DNA from: Bacteroidaceae bacterium
GTDB lineage: Bacteria > Bacteroidota > Bacteroidia > Bacteroidales > Bacteroidaceae
Reading direction: 5' to 3'
Assembly (NCBI GenBank): GCA_024688885.1
Contig: JAILDV010000011.1
Location: 1-64,000, forward strand
DNA length: 64,000 nucleotides
This document shows positions 7,979 through 17,253 of this stretch, piece after piece. Every line of letters begins with the position of its first letter. The stretch's first letter is position 1. Both the position numbers and the translations under genes were made by a program. The notes under the pieces were generated by a model. It ran no database searches, was not told the origin of the DNA, and saw nothing but the letters and a program-made list of their open reading frames with translations.

Positions 7979-10051
7979 TTAATCATAGAAGTTCCAACTC
8001 AATCCAAAACGAATGCTGGCGGGATTCATTGGATAGTTGGGTGACCAGAAGTAACGACCATCTGATTGATTGAAGTGGTGGTACATCACATAGAAACGTG
8101 TCCGCTTCAAATCAAAGTTGGCATAAACGGAAAGGAGCGGGTAATTTCCCACTTTTTCTTTCTTCTGCTTGTTCTGATTCATGAACATTCCAATGACAGG
8201 CGAATAGTCTGGTGCGTTGTATTCGGTGAAATACTTCATATCAGCACCAAACTCTGTTTTCAGCACTTTTGCAATCTTGAAGCGCAAATACAAGTTGGTA
8301 TAGAGTGACACAACTGGAAGGGGCAACACTTCTGAATGACTGCATGTCTGATAGGTGATGTCGTTTTCCCAATGCAAGATGCCCAACTTGAAGTTCTGAC
8401 GCAAATTGGCGCTGACGACTTGGATGTTGTCACTGCATTGCATGGGAGAAACATTGTTACTCACCACGGATTTTCCATCGGAGGTGGGCAAGGCTATACC
8501 TGTGTTCTGGAAATAGCAGAAGTTCTTGATGTTCTCCACGCCCAAAGTTATCTTGGTGTGAGTGTGTGGAATGTCAATCACCCCTTCAATGCGCTGTCTG
8601 AATTCATTTTCCATCTCATTCTCCCACCAAGCATGTTTGCCGTGATAGTGATCGAAATAAAAGCGTGGACCAATGTTTTTGACAGAGGCATTGAGTGCCA
8701 CTTGTGCTGTGTCTCCAAGTAATGGGATATTGACTTCCGCGTGACCATCCACCTCAAACTGTCCAACATCTTCTCCAGCCACCACAAATTCTCCATCGAG
8801 ATTGTAATGTACAGTTGTACCTTGTGTGCGGATGATTTGTCCCCCCACAAGAATATTATGCTCTTTGTAAGATTGATTATCTACAAGTCCTGTTTTATTG
8901 GTGTAAAGTCCACCATAACGGGTGGAATCAGGCAATACAAATCGGTTGTGTTCGTAGCCAACATAGGCGTTCAAACCGAACATCGCCCATTTGTTGAAAC
9001 CTTCACACATAGAAATACCCAAGAGGGTTTTCAGATTGAAGTATTTCGTATAGTCTTGCGTGGAATCGCCAGGCAGAAAAGTGTAAGAATGATAATTCTC
9101 CGTTTCCTTGTATGCTCTGTGGTTGCGCATCATGTTCTGAAGCTTCACGGAATGGAAAATCTTACTGACGGGCACAAACACCTCTTTGGTGGTAACAGAA
9201 TCCACCTCTTCGTCACGATAGAACCCTATATTATAGTGGTGGTTAAAGAAAACCACATCGTGTTCCTGACGGTTCCATGTTTGTGAAAGAACGGTGGGAA
9301 TATCGTTAGAGGTTAATTCCCTCGCCATGTTTTCAGGATTAGTAATATAGCCTTCATCCTCAATACCACCATTCTCTGCCGTCTTCATAAAGTTATGCTG
9401 ATAGTAAAAGTGGAAGTTATATTTGTCGGCAATGTAGGAAGCCCATGCCGAAGCATTCATGTATGAAGTGGATTGCGTGTCGTAGTAACCACGACCATAG
9501 ATGTAGTCGAAAATGCCTCCAAAGTTGAATTTCTTTCCTGCATTATTAGTGTAGAGGACTTTGACATGGTCAGAACCCGTGTTCTTAGAACCATTCCAGT
9601 TGTAAGTCACATTCATGAAGGGGGACTTCGTGTTGTAGAAACGGAAATTATCTGTATCTACGAAGAACATGTCAAAAGGCGCGACAAAGATGAAGTCGGG
9701 GGTGATGGGGCGTTCCATGTAGATGCGAGATTGACGTGGAGAACCCACATTACCCAATGAATTGTAATGACCTTCTATACCTTCTGGCAAGTCGGTGTTC
9801 ATGAACATGTGGTGGAGCGTGTCAACATCGGCTTCAGTCATGTTTCCATATTTTTCATCCACAGTCCACGCTCTCACATCGTTGGGAACAATCTTTTTCT
9901 TCTTTGTCTCGGCTGAGTCAGGACGAGAATCCATCGACATGTCAGAGTTCGTTTCCAGCTCTGATATGATGCGTTGCGCATGGCTTGAGGAAACAAACAA
10001 TGCGAAAAAGATGAATAATAATAAATATCTCGGATTCAAAACTTTAATCAT
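7979..10051 (-). CDS. putative outer-membrane porin (Bacteroidota putative-porin family)
   Basis: The start is ATG 10051-10049, giving MIKVLNPRYLLLFIFFALFVSSSHAQ, a clean signal peptide, and about 690 residues; the open frame reaches further upstream but would overlap the neighbouring gene. After a short acidic linker comes a long run of alternating aromatic/polar beta-strands ending in RFGLSWNFYD, with a penultimate aromatic as expected for an outer-membrane barrel. This fits the Bacteroidota putative porin family (the DUF4289 type). The start overlaps the stop of the upstream membrane gene (TAATG), so the three minus-strand genes form one operon. The substrate is unknown. Confidence 0.75.
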   Translation of the reverse strand: MIKVLNPRYLLLFIFFALFVSSSHAQRIISELETNSDMSMDSRPDSAETKKKKIVPNDVRAWTVDEKYGNMTEADVDTLHHMFMNTDLPEGIEGHYNSLGNVGSPRQSRIYMERPITPDFIFVAPFDMFFVDTDNFRFYNTKSPFMNVTYNWNGSKNTGSDHVKVLYTNNAGKKFNFGGIFDYIYGRGYYDTQSTSYMNASAWASYIADKYNFHFYYQHNFMKTAENGGIEDEGYITNPENMARELTSNDIPTVLSQTWNRQEHDVVFFNHHYNIGFYRDEEVDSVTTKEVFVPVSKIFHSVKLQNMMRNHRAYKETENYHSYTFLPGDSTQDYTKYFNLKTLLGISMCEGFNKWAMFGLNAYVGYEHNRFVLPDSTRYGGLYTNKTGLVDNQSYKEHNILVGGQIIRTQGTTVHYNLDGEFVVAGEDVGQFEVDGHAEVNIPLLGDTAQVALNASVKNIGPRFYFDHYHGKHAWWENEMENEFRQRIEGVIDIPHTHTKITLGVENIKNFCYFQNTGIALPTSDGKSVVSNNVSPMQCSDNIQVVSANLRQNFKLGILHWENDITYQTCSHSEVLPLPVVSLYTNLYLRFKIAKVLKTEFGADMKYFTEYNAPDYSPVIGMFMNQNKQKKEKVGNYPLLSVYANFDLKRTRFYVMYHHFNQSDGRYFWSPNYPMNPASIRFGLSWNFYD

Positions 10052-10317
10052 TAAAACATGAAGCGTAGATAAAATTCGACCAATTTCAGGGCAATAGCAC
10101 CAAAGCCAATGCAGAAAAAGAGTACTCTTTGCTCGGGCAAAACAAAATAAATCACAATAGCAGCAAGAAATCCAACCATGAACACCCAATTTAGAATTCT
10201 GCGTGTTGTCTCCACATTGTGGCTGGAGGATTTACCTTTATGCCATTTCTTTCGGCTTTCGTTCTTGCTCTCAGCAACAGCCTCTGCTATGATTTTATCG
10301 ACGTCTTCCTGATTCAT
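10051..10317 (-). CDS. small inner-membrane protein
   Basis: The 88-residue protein has a charged N-terminal half (MNQEDVDKIIAEAVAESKNESRKKWHKG) and two hydrophobic stretches (about 42-60 and 65-80), so it is likely a two-helix membrane protein with a cytosolic N-terminus. Both ends overlap neighbours by one base (TAATG), which indicates translational coupling in the operon DUF4468-like gene, this gene, porin. I do not recognise a named family. Confidence 0.7.
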   Translation of the reverse strand: MNQEDVDKIIAEAVAESKNESRKKWHKGKSSSHNVETTRRILNWVFMVGFLAAIVIYFVLPEQRVLFFCIGFGAIALKLVEFYLRFMF

Positions 10318-10967
10318 TACTGATTAATGGCTTCAGAAATTTCTTTCTTCAATTCATTTACAAGGTCAATGGTCTTTATACGAAACTTCCCGTTCATGCG
10401 CTTTAACTCCCCTTTCTTATTCAAGCATTCCGCATCTGTAATCCACTCTTCTGCAGCCATACGGAGAAACTCTCCGTCGCCTTGATCAACATTGAAAGAA
10501 AGAGCATAGAGCATAAAATCCACATTGCCATCACTGACACTCAAATCGAGTTGATAGAATGCCTGCGTGTAGTTCTTGGCAAGCGTCTTCAAGGAGAAAA
10601 TCAGCTCTTCAGCTCCTTGACATTCAATTTTGCCATTCTGACGATTAGCCTCCTTCACCTTCGAGAACTCGATATTCTTGAAAAAGTTTGCGTCCCTGTA
10701 GTCGTCACCCATCATACTGTTAGGCTCATAACGGAGACTTGCCCATTGTGCCACTTTGTTGAAGATATCCTCCTTTGTCTTGCCTGGTGCTGCAATAACT
10801 TCTCTGAACACGACCTTGCCATCCACTTCCGGGACAGCTCCTTTTTCCGTATAAGTTGCCATATCCTCCTTTCCTTTAGGGGCTTTTCTGGCGATGAGTC
10901 CTTCTCTCTGAGCTTGCATCATCAAGGGAAATGCTACAACAAAGAGGGTGACGATAATCTTCTTCAT
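10317..10967 (-). CDS. exported DUF4468-like protein (TBP-like fold)
   Basis: The protein has 216 residues with signal peptide MKKIIVTLFVVAFPLMMQAQ. The middle part (VVFREVIAAPGKTKEDIFNKVAQW to the LDLSVSDGNVDFMLYALSF strands) resembles DUF4468, a Bacteroidota periplasmic domain with a TBP-like fold and no known activity. It is the first gene of a three-gene operon with its own well-spaced promoter. The family call comes from pattern memory and is moderate; export is clear. Confidence 0.65.
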   Translation of the reverse strand: MKKIIVTLFVVAFPLMMQAQREGLIARKAPKGKEDMATYTEKGAVPEVDGKVVFREVIAAPGKTKEDIFNKVAQWASLRYEPNSMMGDDYRDANFFKNIEFSKVKEANRQNGKIECQGAEELIFSLKTLAKNYTQAFYQLDLSVSDGNVDFMLYALSFNVDQGDGEFLRMAAEEWITDAECLNKKGELKRMNGKFRIKTIDLVNELKKEISEAINQ

Positions 10968-11050
10968 TTGAATATGCCTTTTTTATTATTGTCTTTAATC
11001 TCTGATGGCAAGGTAACGACTGATCGTTCACAGAGATTCATAATCATCTG

Positions 11051-11082
11051 CAAAGTTAACGCTTTTGTGTCTTTTAGTCAAA
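11051..11082 (-). promoter_or_regulatory. promoter of the DUF4468-like/porin operon
   Basis: On the minus strand TTTG (11082-11079) and TAACTTTG (11058-11051) are 20 bp apart, giving a leader of about 75 nt. Confidence 0.75.
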
Positions 11083-11137
11083 TTTTTATTTCAAAATAAT
11101 CTAAAATAGCCTTATAAAGCAAAGAAGAATACAGAAA

Positions 11138-11159
11138 GGAGACGCCATTAGACGTCTCC
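11138..11159 (-). terminator. terminator of the sigma-factor operon
   Basis: GGAGACG pairs with CGTCTCC around an 8-nt loop. On the minus strand it is followed by TTTCTGTATT, consistent with an intrinsic terminator about 50 bp after the Spy-like gene. Confidence 0.6.
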
Positions 11160-11209
11160 TCACAAAAAATGTTACACTCTAATTATCTCGTAGCCATACA
11201 AGAATCGAT

Positions 11210-11725
11210 TTATTTCCTGTTGGTGTTATTGTTCCAACGTGGCGGCGACCACCTATTGGTATTACCCCTACCTGGCTGGAACTGGTTAAGTGCCTCTACC
11301 TGGAAACGCGCCAGTGCCACTCTCACTGCATAAATCTTCTTCCACGACAGCACTGTGTGAAATTTCTTGTAGTAAGTCTGCTCAACCTTCCGACTCTCTA
11401 TCTCGAGACTTGTCACCCGCATCACCATCTGTTCATAGTCACCCTCACTGATATTCGTGTTACGAAATGCCTTCATCATTATATCCCTCTGCTGTTTCCC
11501 CAACTGACGCTGCTTATTCTGCATCTCATTGAGAAGAGGAAAAAATTTGGCAGATTCGGCTTCGGTCAAGTGCGCCTCACGTGCCACGAACTCGTTCATA
11601 CGTTTCGTGTATAATTCAGGATTGAATTCAGCACGTGGGTTCTGAATACGTCCAAAGCCTTGGTTTTGTGCATTCACACAAAAGCAGACCAACATGGTTG
11701 TAATGACTAAAACAAATCTCTTCAT
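11210..11725 (-). CDS. Spy/CpxP-like periplasmic protein
   Basis: The 171 residues start with signal peptide MKRFVLVITTMLVCFCVNAQ and continue as a mostly helical protein: LTEAESAKFFPLLNEMQNKQRQLGKQQRDIM is the LTxxE-type helix of Spy/CpxP-like envelope proteins. The tail is rich in Asn, Arg and Trp. Spy-like proteins are small chaperones or stress sensors; in Bacteroidota they often accompany an ECF sigma factor and its membrane anti-sigma factor, exactly as here. It is the last gene of that operon and may supply the periplasmic input. The similarity is in pattern, so the function is inferred. Confidence 0.65.
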   Translation of the reverse strand: MKRFVLVITTMLVCFCVNAQNQGFGRIQNPRAEFNPELYTKRMNEFVAREAHLTEAESAKFFPLLNEMQNKQRQLGKQQRDIMMKAFRNTNISEGDYEQMVMRVTSLEIESRKVEQTYYKKFHTVLSWKKIYAVRVALARFQVEALNQFQPGRGNTNRWSPPRWNNNTNRK

Positions 11726-11770
11726 GGATGATGTTGCTTGTTGAATGTTGTTGCTACAACAAGGATATCG

Positions 11771-12202
11771 TTATTCACCAAAATCCTCTTCTGATGACAA
11801 ATAATAGTAAACATCCACATTGTCCACCATTGTATAGTTCATCAGATCTTCGTTGTAGTTGTCAGGACTGTACTGCACCGTAGTTACAGCCTTCTGCTGC
11901 TCAACTGGTGTGGAAGAAGGCATAGGTATAAACTTCAGTGCTACAGTTGCAATGAGTACCAACGATGCAGCAACTGAAATAGTACTAATCCAGAGGTTGC
12001 GACGACGGTTCTTATGAATGCTGAATAGTTTCGCACTATGCGCAGAAACCGTTTCTACCTTTTCAGGTACCTCTTGTTCAACGGAATCTATCTGCTCCAT
12101 GATACGAGCAGTCAGATTGTCGAAATATTCATCAGACACCTTAAATGGGTATCTGCTGCCACCTGAGGCTAATATTCGGTTGTTCTTTGTACTCATAATC
12201 AT
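11771..12202 (-). CDS. probable membrane anti-sigma factor
   Basis: The 143-residue protein has a cytosolic N-terminal part (YPFKVSDEYFDNLTARIMEQI), one membrane helix (LWISTISVAASLVLIATVAL, about 68-88) and a short periplasmic tail rich in Asp, Asn and Tyr. It lies 74 bp after the ECF sigma gene and before the Spy-like gene, the normal place for an anti-sigma factor. There is no zinc-binding motif, so it is not a classic ZAS protein. Start could be the first Met or the third residue. Confidence 0.65.
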   Translation of the reverse strand: MIMSTKNNRILASGGSRYPFKVSDEYFDNLTARIMEQIDSVEQEVPEKVETVSAHSAKLFSIHKNRRRNLWISTISVAASLVLIATVALKFIPMPSSTPVEQQKAVTTVQYSPDNYNEDLMNYTMVDNVDVYYYLSSEEDFGE

Positions 12203-12276
12203 ACTTTTTTATTTCGTTACTTTTGTGACTATATAATTTCTAAAAGGTTTAATCGTATTTGCGTTTTTTATTCATT

Positions 12277-12822
12277 TTATTCTTTTGAGCGGATGAAAGC
12301 TGTTATCTTCTCCACCGCAATGTGATACGAGGCCTTCAAAGCTCCCACACTTGTACCTACAAGATCAGAAATCTCCTCATACTTCTTATCCTCAAAATAC
12401 TTCATACAAAACACTTGCCTCTGCTTGGCTGGCAGAGTAGAAACAGCCTGCATGAGCAACTCCTGGGTGTTGTCACCATCGAAATACTCATCAGCCACAA
12501 AACTTGCCTGCTCCACAAAGTCCTCATCGTCAATGGAGCTCATCTGTTTTTTTTGCTTGATGAAAGTGATGGATTCGTTGTATGCTATCCTATAGAGCCA
12601 TGTAAAAATGGCAGAATCACCCTTGAAGTTCTCCAGCCCTCTCCATGCCTTGATAAATGTGTTTTGTAGCACATCGTCTGTGTCATCATGGTTCTGCACA
12701 ACATAATGTATTTTCCAATAAAGCTGGCGTGAATAGACATTGACAATCTCTTCGAAGACCTTGCGCCTGCTCTGCGGGTCTTGAATCCTTCTCAATATGT
12801 CTTGTTCGTCTATCTTTGCCAT
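12277..12822 (-). CDS. ECF RNA polymerase sigma factor
   Basis: The protein has 181 residues with sigma region 2 (DDTDDVLQNTFIKAWRGLENF, then IFTWLYRIAYNESITF) and region 4 (LPAKQRQVFCMKYFEDKKYEEISDLVGTSVGALKASYHIA), the two parts of ECF sigma-70 factors. ECF factors recruit RNA polymerase to envelope-stress or uptake genes. Its neighbours are a probable anti-sigma factor and a Spy-like protein, so an envelope-stress circuit is likely. A TAACTTG-type box upstream is only a partial match to the vegetative consensus, which would fit autoregulation but does not prove it. Confidence 0.9.
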   Translation of the reverse strand: MAKIDEQDILRRIQDPQSRRKVFEEIVNVYSRQLYWKIHYVVQNHDDTDDVLQNTFIKAWRGLENFKGDSAIFTWLYRIAYNESITFIKQKKQMSSIDDEDFVEQASFVADEYFDGDNTQELLMQAVSTLPAKQRQVFCMKYFEDKKYEEISDLVGTSVGALKASYHIAVEKITAFIRSKE

Positions 12823-12870
12823 CTCGGGATGCGCTACTTAACCGTCTTGACAAGTTAGTATTTTACATAA

Positions 12871-12921
12871 AAAAAGTGAAAGGCCTTCAATCCGCTTGGA
12901 CAAGACATACTTTCACTTTTT
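12871..12921 (-). terminator. terminator after the CTD-only protein
   Basis: AAAAAGTGAAAG (12871-12882) pairs with CTTTCACTTTTT (12910-12921) around a 27-nt loop, with T-runs on both strands. On the minus strand it ends the 12972-13307 transcript before the sigma gene. Confidence 0.65.
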
Positions 12922-12971
12922 GTGTTTATGATAAATCATTATCCCTTTCTCAAAAGGAGAAGTCGATATGA

Positions 12972-13307
12972 TTAGTGTAGGTAAATCTTACGAGTGAACT
13001 TGCCAATCTTAACAATGTAATACCCACGTTGCAGATGGCTGAGTTCAAAGGATTTGGATGCACTGTCAATAGTTTGTGTATAAACCTTCTCACCAGTAAT
13101 ACCGTACACTTCCAAAGCCTGTCCCTCTGCATTCTTCACGCGGATGGTCGAACCACTGACCGATATGCTCACCTGGTTCTGTTCCATCTCTATCTGGTTA
13201 TTCTGTGCTTCTTCCACTTCTGCCATCATCGTAGCAGGAAGAGTCGACAGACACAAAACCAACAGGAAGGCTTTCGATATTTTATGTATAGATTTTACCA
13301 TATACAA
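12972..13307 (-). CDS. exported protein that is only a T9SS-like C-terminal sorting domain
   Basis: The 111 residues comprise a signal peptide (FLLVLCLSTLPATMMA), a short acidic linker and an immunoglobulin-like domain ending LEVYGITGEKVYTQ...GYYIVKIGKFTRKIYLH. That last domain has the pattern of the type-A CTD that targets proteins to the type IX secretion system (the conserved G-x-Y-x-V-K-I and final K-I-x-L strands). There is no cargo domain between signal and CTD. It may be a decoy, a small surface protein, or the remnant of a larger secreted protein. Start is Met1 or Met3. Confidence 0.6.
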   Translation of the reverse strand: MYMVKSIHKISKAFLLVLCLSTLPATMMAEVEEAQNNQIEMEQNQVSISVSGSTIRVKNAEGQALEVYGITGEKVYTQTIDSASKSFELSHLQRGYYIVKIGKFTRKIYLH

Positions 13308-13321
13308 TACGTTTTATGATG

Positions 13322-13353
13322 CAAATATAGAGCTTTTTTCATTTATCACCAAA
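13322..13353 (-). promoter_or_regulatory. promoter of the CTD-only protein
   Basis: On the minus strand TTTG (13353-13350) and TATATTTG (13329-13322) are 20 bp apart; the start codon follows after 14 bp. Confidence 0.75.
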
Positions 13354-13391
13354 TTTTTTTTAAAAAAACTCACTTTTGCACAATAAAAAAA

Positions 13392-13420
13392 GCAATGGCT
13401 GACACGATGCCAGCCATTGC
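13392..13420 (-). terminator. ppiD terminator
   Basis: GCAATGGCTG pairs perfectly with CAGCCATTGC around a 9-nt loop, and on the minus strand a run of seven Ts follows at once. It lies 31 bp after the ppiD stop. Confidence 0.85.
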
Positions 13421-13450
13421 TTATATATATAATAATGTGTAACGTGTTAT

Positions 13451-15601
13451 TTAGAAGAACTTATAACGGTTATCCTTCACCTTCGCTTTCAGATAGAGCG
13501 AGTTGATAATGGTGCTTGATGCATTGCGGAAATTGCTCATAGCAATGGTGGACTCCTCAGCCTTAGCATCAAACTTTTCGTCCGTCTTGGTCTTGTTAAT
13601 CACCTGGAGCATATACACACCATTGTTGCCCTTAACCGGACCTGCGAAAGCACCCTTAGCCGTCTTGGCTGCCACAGCGCTCACAAGGGGTTCAGATGCA
13701 CCCGTCGAAGCAATGAATGCAGGGGCACTAAATGAAACATGTTTAATGGTGTCCACCACAACATCCTTCAATTTCTGTGCATCAGCCATGCTCTTCACGT
13801 TCTTAGCAGACTCGTATATCTTGGCAATCTTCTTCTCAGTCTTTACCATTTCAGTCAGTTCATCCTTCAACTTCTCCTGTGAACGATAGCCTTCCTTGTT
13901 GATGCCAGTCAAAGCGACTAACAACAAGTGGTCATTGCTGCCACATTCGTAGAGAGGAGACACATCGCCTTCCTTTGCCTCATCAAACACCCACTTCAAT
14001 GCATCGCGAGTAGCACGGATACCTGCAATGCCATGAGCAGATGCAGTCAAGTCGTTAAGTGGACGAACCGTGTAGCCACTCTTAGCTGCATTTGCCTCCA
14101 TCTTCTCCAGTGTGTTGTTCTCAGCCACAAACGAGGAGAACTTGTTGTATTCCTTACTGTAAGTTTCGTCAGAGAACTTCAGTTCCTTCACCACAGCAGC
14201 GACGTTGTACTTCACCACAGGATTGGCGGTCTTCAGAACCTGCAGGATGACGGTTGAGCCATTCTCCAGCTTCAGTTTCTTAGTTTCGCCACTATTCATA
14301 CCGAAAATGGTGTTGATGTAGAGTGAGTTGTCTGCATCCAATGCAGCACCCTGATACTGAGCGGTAGCAATCCATGAAGAGTCACCCTCCTGGTTGTACT
14401 TCTTGGCAATGTCCTTGAAGTTAGCACCAGCGCTGAGGGCAGTCATGATGCTGTCGGCCTTCTTGGCAATGTCTGCCTCGTCCTTGCCAATCACGCCTAG
14501 CTGGCGGAACAACACAGAGTCAGGCTGAGTTGCCTTACCCAACACCTTGTATGTGTAGTATGTATTGGTCATCGGATCGAACGCAGGAGACTTCACTACT
14601 CCCACAGCTGTAGAATCCAAGGTGGATGAAATCATGCTTGGGAAAGCATCCTTCGACTTGTAAACATCTGAATAAGGTAGCAGAGAGGTCGCCTGACGAG
14701 TCACGTTACCTGCAGTTGCGTTGCTGGTAGCAGCAGCCAATTTGGCAGCAGCCTCAGCCATCTCAGTTTCAGTCGCCTTTTTGTCCGCATCACTTGCCAC
14801 GACAGCCACATCGATAACCTTTACATCACGGGTTTCAATCACCTGCTGATATTGTTCCTTATCCTCGTTGTACTTAGCAGTCAGTTCTTCATCTGTCACC
14901 TTCACATCGTCATCTTTTACCGATGCTGCAGGGATGGCAGCAAGCAAGAGGTCAGACTCTTCAACACGGCCTTCATAAACCAGCTTTGCTTCCACTGGGT
15001 TAGAGAGGAAACACTGAGAGAGCAACACCTGATACTTTTGGGTGAGCAACTGGTCACGAATCTGACGCTGTGCAAACAAATAGTACTTGTAAATCTTCTC
15101 ATAAGTCTCAGGAATCTGAGTGCCGGATTCCTTCAGCTTCTTGTACTCAGTAAGGAACTGGTTCACCATAGCAAAGTCATAACGCCCTGTCTGCTGGTTC
15201 ATGAACACAGGCACCTGAAGCATCTGGCTGAGACCAGTCTTCACGATGTCAGAAATTTCAGCGTCACTCACTGCTAAACCAAGTTTCTCACACTGAGTCT
15301 GGATGAGTTGTTGCTGCACGTATGTCTGCCATGCCTCGTCCTTGATGCGATTCAACTCGTCTTCACTGAAAGAGCTCTTCTGCTGAGCAATTTCGTAGTA
15401 AGTCTGCATGTCGTCCACTAATTTCTGATAGTCCTGAATGGAAATAGACTTTCCATCCACTTCTCCGACTTGCTGGCTTGATTTCTGAAAGAGGCTCTCC
15501 AAGCCTCTGAATAAGTCGCCGGCGACGAAAAGAAACAACGCCACCGCAATGATGGTCACAAGGAGCACGCCCTTGCTTCTGATTTTTTGTAATGCTGCCA
15601 T
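13451..15601 (-). CDS. ppiD: PpiD-like periplasmic peptidyl-prolyl isomerase
   Basis: The protein has 716 residues. It begins MAALQKIRSKGVLLVTIIAVALFLFVAGDLF, a single N-terminal membrane anchor, followed by a SurA-type N-terminal helical domain (VGEVDGKSISIQDYQKLVDDM...) and a parvulin-like rotamase region near residues 355-460. The rest is helical chaperone-like sequence. PpiD-type proteins sit at the SecYEG exit and help fold outer-membrane proteins. It is monocistronic, with a strong terminator behind it. The parvulin domain is divergent, so catalytic activity is not certain. Confidence 0.88.
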   Translation of the reverse strand: MAALQKIRSKGVLLVTIIAVALFLFVAGDLFRGLESLFQKSSQQVGEVDGKSISIQDYQKLVDDMQTYYEIAQQKSSFSEDELNRIKDEAWQTYVQQQLIQTQCEKLGLAVSDAEISDIVKTGLSQMLQVPVFMNQQTGRYDFAMVNQFLTEYKKLKESGTQIPETYEKIYKYYLFAQRQIRDQLLTQKYQVLLSQCFLSNPVEAKLVYEGRVEESDLLLAAIPAASVKDDDVKVTDEELTAKYNEDKEQYQQVIETRDVKVIDVAVVASDADKKATETEMAEAAAKLAAATSNATAGNVTRQATSLLPYSDVYKSKDAFPSMISSTLDSTAVGVVKSPAFDPMTNTYYTYKVLGKATQPDSVLFRQLGVIGKDEADIAKKADSIMTALSAGANFKDIAKKYNQEGDSSWIATAQYQGAALDADNSLYINTIFGMNSGETKKLKLENGSTVILQVLKTANPVVKYNVAAVVKELKFSDETYSKEYNKFSSFVAENNTLEKMEANAAKSGYTVRPLNDLTASAHGIAGIRATRDALKWVFDEAKEGDVSPLYECGSNDHLLLVALTGINKEGYRSQEKLKDELTEMVKTEKKIAKIYESAKNVKSMADAQKLKDVVVDTIKHVSFSAPAFIASTGASEPLVSAVAAKTAKGAFAGPVKGNNGVYMLQVINKTKTDEKFDAKAEESTIAMSNFRNASSTIINSLYLKAKVKDNRYKFF

Positions 15602-15893
15602 TTTTTATTATTTTTTATTGTATTGTTACGCTTGTCATCTACGCTTCCGCAAGGCTTTTGCCCCACAAAATCGCAAAATCATGCAAAATTACGAAAAATT
15701 TCTCATCCGAACATGATGTTAGCAAAGATTTTTTCAAATATATTCCTTTTTTTATCAAACGCCGCAAGTTTTGCCCATTCCTTCATGTATAATCAAAATA
15801 CTTGTTCAATTTGTCCAGCTAATCGCAAACTATTTACTATCTTTGTCCTCGAAATGCCCCACGAAGACAATCAAATAACTAACAGTCATAGAT

Positions 15894-17075
15894 ATGAAGA
15901 AAACCAACCAGAGACTACTTGGCGTCCTGCTAACAGCAATTGCCTGTACACAAGTTGCTGCCCAAAATTATCGTGAGAACTTCCCCGAAGGTTCCTATTC
16001 ACCAGTGACTAACATCAACCGTTCCTCCTACCCTCGCGTGCTGACCGACAATAGCGTTATGTTCCATGTGAACGCACCACAGGCACAGAACGTACAAATA
16101 GATCTTGGTGGCACCAAGTATGACATGAAAAAGTCTGCGTCCGGTGCATGGACTCTCACCACTAAGCCACAGGTACCCGGATTCCACTATTATTCGTTAG
16201 TAATTGACGGTGTTTCCGTGTCCGACCCAGCCAGCCAAACCTTCTATGGATGCAGCAGATGGTCCAGCGCCATCGAGGTAAAGGAAGCCGGGATGGATGA
16301 TTTCGAGGTGCAGCAAGTCCCACATGGAGAGGTGCGCACAGTCCACTACTATTCCAAGGTGGAAGAGACATGGCGTCCATTGCTTATTTACACCCCTGCA
16401 GGCTATGAAGAAGGTAAGCAATCATATCCTGTAGTTTACATCCAACACGGAGGCGGCGAGGATCATCGCGGATGGATGGAACAAGGACGTACAGCACAAA
16501 TTATGGACAACCTCATCGCAGCAGGCAAAGCTGTGCCAATGATTGTGGTGAGTGCCAATAGCAATGTCCGGTCACGCAATGGGGGCATGGGAGGAGGTTA
16601 CAGTTGGCAAGGCATGCAGACCTTCCGCAGCGAGCTGATTGACAACGTAATACCCTTCGTTGAGAAAAACTATCGTGTAAAGAAAGATCGCAAGAGTCGC
16701 GCTATGTGCGGACTTTCGATGGGTGGTGGTCAATCGTTTTACATCGGTTTGCGAGATCCCGACGTTTTTGCCAACGTGGGTGTATTCTCAACAGGTATGT
16801 TCGGAGGAATATCTGGGGCATCCAACTTTGATTTAGAAGCAGAGGTTCCAGGCATGCTGACCGACACGAAGACTTTCAACAACCAATTTGATGTGTTCTT
16901 CTTAAGTTGTGGCGAGCAGGATCCCCGCATTGAATACACACGCGGCATCGTAAAAAAGATGCGCGAGAGCGGTGTTGATGTGCGTTTCAACTCATATCCT
17001 GGCGACCATGAGTGGCAAGTATGGCGTAAGTCACTCCACGAATTCGCACAATATCTATTCAAATCAATTAAGTAA
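15894..17075 (+). CDS. exported CE1-type carbohydrate esterase with N-terminal E-set domain
   Basis: The 393-residue protein has a signal peptide ending VAAQ. Residues about 45-135 form an E-set/CBM48-like beta domain (VMFHVNAPQAQNVQIDLGG...FHYYSLVIDG), followed by an alpha/beta hydrolase with GLSMGGG near 273-279 (nucleophile Ser about 275), Asp in GEQDPR (about 342) and His in GDHEW (about 372). This is the layout of feruloyl or acetyl-xylan esterases of family CE1, which remove esters from plant xylan. No SusC/SusD or glycoside hydrolase lies nearby, so the substrate is inferred from the family only. A TATCTTTG box lies at 15838-15845. Confidence 0.85.
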   Translation: MKKTNQRLLGVLLTAIACTQVAAQNYRENFPEGSYSPVTNINRSSYPRVLTDNSVMFHVNAPQAQNVQIDLGGTKYDMKKSASGAWTLTTKPQVPGFHYYSLVIDGVSVSDPASQTFYGCSRWSSAIEVKEAGMDDFEVQQVPHGEVRTVHYYSKVEETWRPLLIYTPAGYEEGKQSYPVVYIQHGGGEDHRGWMEQGRTAQIMDNLIAAGKAVPMIVVSANSNVRSRNGGMGGGYSWQGMQTFRSELIDNVIPFVEKNYRVKKDRKSRAMCGLSMGGGQSFYIGLRDPDVFANVGVFSTGMFGGISGASNFDLEAEVPGMLTDTKTFNNQFDVFFLSCGEQDPRIEYTRGIVKKMRESGVDVRFNSYPGDHEWQVWRKSLHEFAQYLFKSIK

Positions 17076-17130
17076 CTTGTTGATAACATGATTAATATTA
17101 AAGAATTATTGAATCACCAATATGATGATT

Positions 17131-17223
17131 TATCGTGAACGATATATTGTTAAACAAACTTAAAGTTTTGGATAAATCGCTTGCGATATAAATAATTATT
17201 CCTACCTTTGCATCGCGAACGAC
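17131..17223 (+). promoter_or_regulatory. gpx promoter with three related inverted-repeat sites (candidate OhrR operators)
   Basis: TTG at 17181-17183 and TACCTTTG at 17203-17210 (19-bp spacer) make a promoter. Around it are three related sites: TATCGTGAACGATA (17131-17144), ATCGCTTGCGAT (17176-17187, over the -33 element) and ATCGCGAACGAC (17212-17223, at the expected transcription start). All share the ATCG-4-CGAY core. Their position suggests a repressor; the OhrR-like gene two genes on is the natural candidate. Confidence 0.6.
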
Positions 17224-17253
17224 AAAAACAACACTTTTAACAACTAATTAAGT

